Part shown: one piece after another, positions 62,497 through 64,000 of the stretch
Position numbering within the stretch: position 1 is the first letter of the stretch
Layout: the number at the start of each line of letters is the position of its first letter
DNA from: Vreelandella olivaria
GTDB taxonomy: Bacteria; Pseudomonadota; Gammaproteobacteria; Pseudomonadales; Halomonadaceae
Length of the DNA stretch: 64,000 nucleotides
Direction: 5' to 3'
Assembly (NCBI GenBank): GCA_004295565.1
Contig: AP019416.1
Location: forward strand, 2,542,001 to 2,606,000
Notes under the pieces: model-generated
What the model saw: the letters and a program-made list of their open reading frames with translations, nothing else
Database searches by the model: none
Told to the model about the DNA's origin: nothing
Program-made: the position numbers and the translations under genes

Positions 62497-64000
62497 CTAC
62501 CTCTCCAACAAGTGTTGATAGTGGTGTGGAAGGCGCATCGCCACTAAATCTTTGCGGCGCACAGCGCTGTTGGGGTAAGGCGAGGCTAAATTGCTCGTAT
62601 CAATAGCAAGCTGAGCAACGCCAGTTGCACTGGTTAACATAGCCTCCTGACGAGGAAAGAGGAAAGTATCCGGCCCAAAGATACCGCTTAACCCAGGCAA
62701 CCCTGCCTCGGGCATATAAGCGTTAGCAAAAGCGAAGTAGCAGTTGTTCTCTCCTCCGCGGATCCGGTAATGGTGCCAATGGTGATTGTCTTGGCCGGTG
62801 GGAATAGGTGCTGGCTGACGAATCTCAGTACCGGGATGAGCACAGTGAAATGGCCCTGGTAAGGCAGCAGGACAAGCGATGACATCGCATCCCCGTAGCG
62901 CCAGGATGCGTCCCGCTTCGGGAAAATCCGCATCATGGCCAATCAGTAGTCCTAGTCGGCCTAGCGGCAGATCACAGCTTACCCAGCGCTCGCCAGGCGT
63001 CGCCCACTCTCGATCCGCGTCATTTAAGTGAATCTTACGATAAACCGCTATCACACCCTGCGAACCCATCAGAGCGGCAGCATTGTAGAGATGTCCCTCC
63101 GATTCTTCAGCGAAACCAACCACGTAGAACTGTTGATGCTCCCTAGCAAGCCGTCGCAGTGTGTCGAACACAGGGTGATGCTGGGGAATGGGGCTAATAA
63201 CGCCTGTATCTAACCCCGTAAGCGCCAGCTCGGGAAAAACCACCAGCTCGGCACCCTCTGCCTGGGCAATTAAATCAGCACATCGGGAAAGATTATCGTC
63301 AAGGTTCGTAGAGGGCACGAATTGAGCAACGGCGATAGTACTTGCTTTACCCTGAGGCAGTGACTGATGGCCATAGAGCCTGAAAAAGTCCAGCGGGTTC
63401 CAAGCGTATGTTTGATGAAGCAGTTCATGATAGAGATCAGGCCGACGCTCGCTGGCCAACGGCCCCGTTACTCGGCTCGTATCAATCTCACCCAGCACAA
63501 TACCATCACCGTCATCGCGACTAGCCTGGATATGCCCATCCGGTTCAATCACGCAGCTGCCACCACTGAACTGAACGCCACGCTCAAGCCCCCAACGGTT
63601 ACTCTCAATCAGGTAGCAGCCATTCTCCCTGGCGCGACTAATCCAATAGGGTGCAGGCGCGCGCTCAGCCAGCCAATTACTCAGATGGCAAATGACCTCG
63701 GCGCCTTGCAGCGCTACTAACCGTGCGGTTTCGAGAAAATGAATATCCATGCAGATGAGTAGCGCAATACGGCCCAGCGACGTCTCGAATACTTGATGGC
63801 CCGTGTCGCCAGAGGCCGCCCATTTCGGCTCAGCGATATAAGGGTGGCTTTTACGATGCTTGCCTAAATAGCCCTCTGGTCCCACTAAAGCCGCGGTGTT
63901 GTAGTAAAGCCCATTAACCGGATCAACTTCTGGCAAGCCGATAACGATATAGCAGTCATGCTTCGCCGCCAGCGCGGCGAAGCATTCAGTTGAAGGCCCA
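62497..64000 (-). CDS. Tandem-domain carbon-nitrogen hydrolase (nitrilase superfamily), 5' end outside window
   Basis: Two CN-hydrolase domains in one chain. Domain 1: lysine in YLGKHRKSHPYIAEPKW, nucleophile cysteine in LGRIALLICMDIHFLETARL. Domain 2: glutamate in LVVFPELALTG, lysine in VIAVYRKIHLND, but the nucleophile motif reads LGLLIGHDADFPEAG, with glycine-histidine where cysteine-tyrosine is expected. So only domain 1 looks catalytic. The frame is open to the window edge and continues upstream. It probably acts with the adjacent amidase in nitrile or amide use. Confidence 0.87.
   Translation of the reverse strand, partial: GPSTECFAALAAKHDCYIVIGLPEVDPVNGLYYNTAALVGPEGYLGKHRKSHPYIAEPKWAASGDTGHQVFETSLGRIALLICMDIHFLETARLVALQGAEVICHLSNWLAERAPAPYWISRARENGCYLIESNRWGLERGVQFSGGSCVIEPDGHIQASRDDGDGIVLGEIDTSRVTGPLASERRPDLYHELLHQTYAWNPLDFFRLYGHQSLPQGKASTIAVAQFVPSTNLDDNLSRCADLIAQAEGAELVVFPELALTGLDTGVISPIPQHHPVFDTLRRLAREHQQFYVVGFAEESEGHLYNAAALMGSQGVIAVYRKIHLNDADREWATPGERWVSCDLPLGRLGLLIGHDADFPEAGRILALRGCDVIACPAALPGPFHCAHPGTEIRQPAPIPTGQDNHHWHHYRIRGGENNCYFAFANAYMPEAGLPGLSGIFGPDTFLFPRQEAMLTSATGVAQLAIDTSNLASPYPNSAVRRKDLVAMRLPHHYQHLLER

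Overview
This window is a gammaproteobacterial chromosome segment, most likely from a Halomonas-type (halomonad) denitrifier. The inference rests on the gene content and on the order narGHJI - PpiC-type isomerase - Mo-cofactor genes, which is familiar from Pseudomonas and Halomonas. No rRNA, tRNA or CRISPR was seen.

Layout: (a) 1-8.2 kb, housekeeping: gcvH-gcvP, a LysR regulator, ppnN, a TauE/SafE-like permease, a small unknown protein and a lipoprotein. (b) 8.2-20.8 kb, minus strand: hemN, narGHJI, a parvulin-type isomerase, moaB, moeA, a DGC-domain protein and moaA, i.e. respiratory nitrate reductase with dedicated molybdenum-cofactor genes. (c) 21-26 kb: ubiU-ubiV (O2-independent ubiquinone synthesis) and a class III ribonucleotide reductase in which the glycyl-radical domain is a separate 54-residue gene, followed by nrdG. 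(d) 26-31 kb: nsrR, an unknown membrane protein, nnrS, hmp, ubiT and a small cytochrome c: NO sensing and detoxification. (e) 30.9-36.7 kb: norEF and norCBQD (NO reductase). (f) 37.1-38.1 kb: a Yip1-like membrane protein plus a DUF488 protein. (g) 38.4-46.5 kb: a second small cytochrome c and nosRZDFYL (N2O reductase). (h) 46.5-54.6 kb: SirB2-like and unknown genes, narXL, two nitrate/nitrite transporters and a universal stress protein. (i) 54.7-56.8 kb: AhpD-like protein, MarR regulator and a second Yip1/DUF488 pair. (j) 57-64 kb: pirin, an IS30 element inside an acetyltransferase gene, a decapitated MFS exporter, an amidase and a tandem-domain nitrilase that runs off the window.

Together the genes cover nitrate uptake and sensing, nitrate to nitrite, NO to N2O and N2O to N2, plus anaerobic haem, quinone and deoxynucleotide synthesis. 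No nitrite reductase (nirS/nirK) is present. Recognisable control sites tie the region together: at least five NsrR-type sites (AAGATGCAT halves), several FNR/DNR-type boxes, a pair of NrdR boxes before nrdD, and a shared palindrome before the two Yip1-like genes.

Quality warning: most genes longer than about 400 bp are broken by single-base indels, nearly always in short homopolymers (typically GGGG or CCCC where five are needed). I count over 50. Several genes can be restored by one base each, so I read these as sequencing or assembly errors, and I give whole-gene coordinates that span the frames. The clearly biological lesions are the IS30 insertion at 58257-59354 and the truncated MFS gene at 59752-60915.
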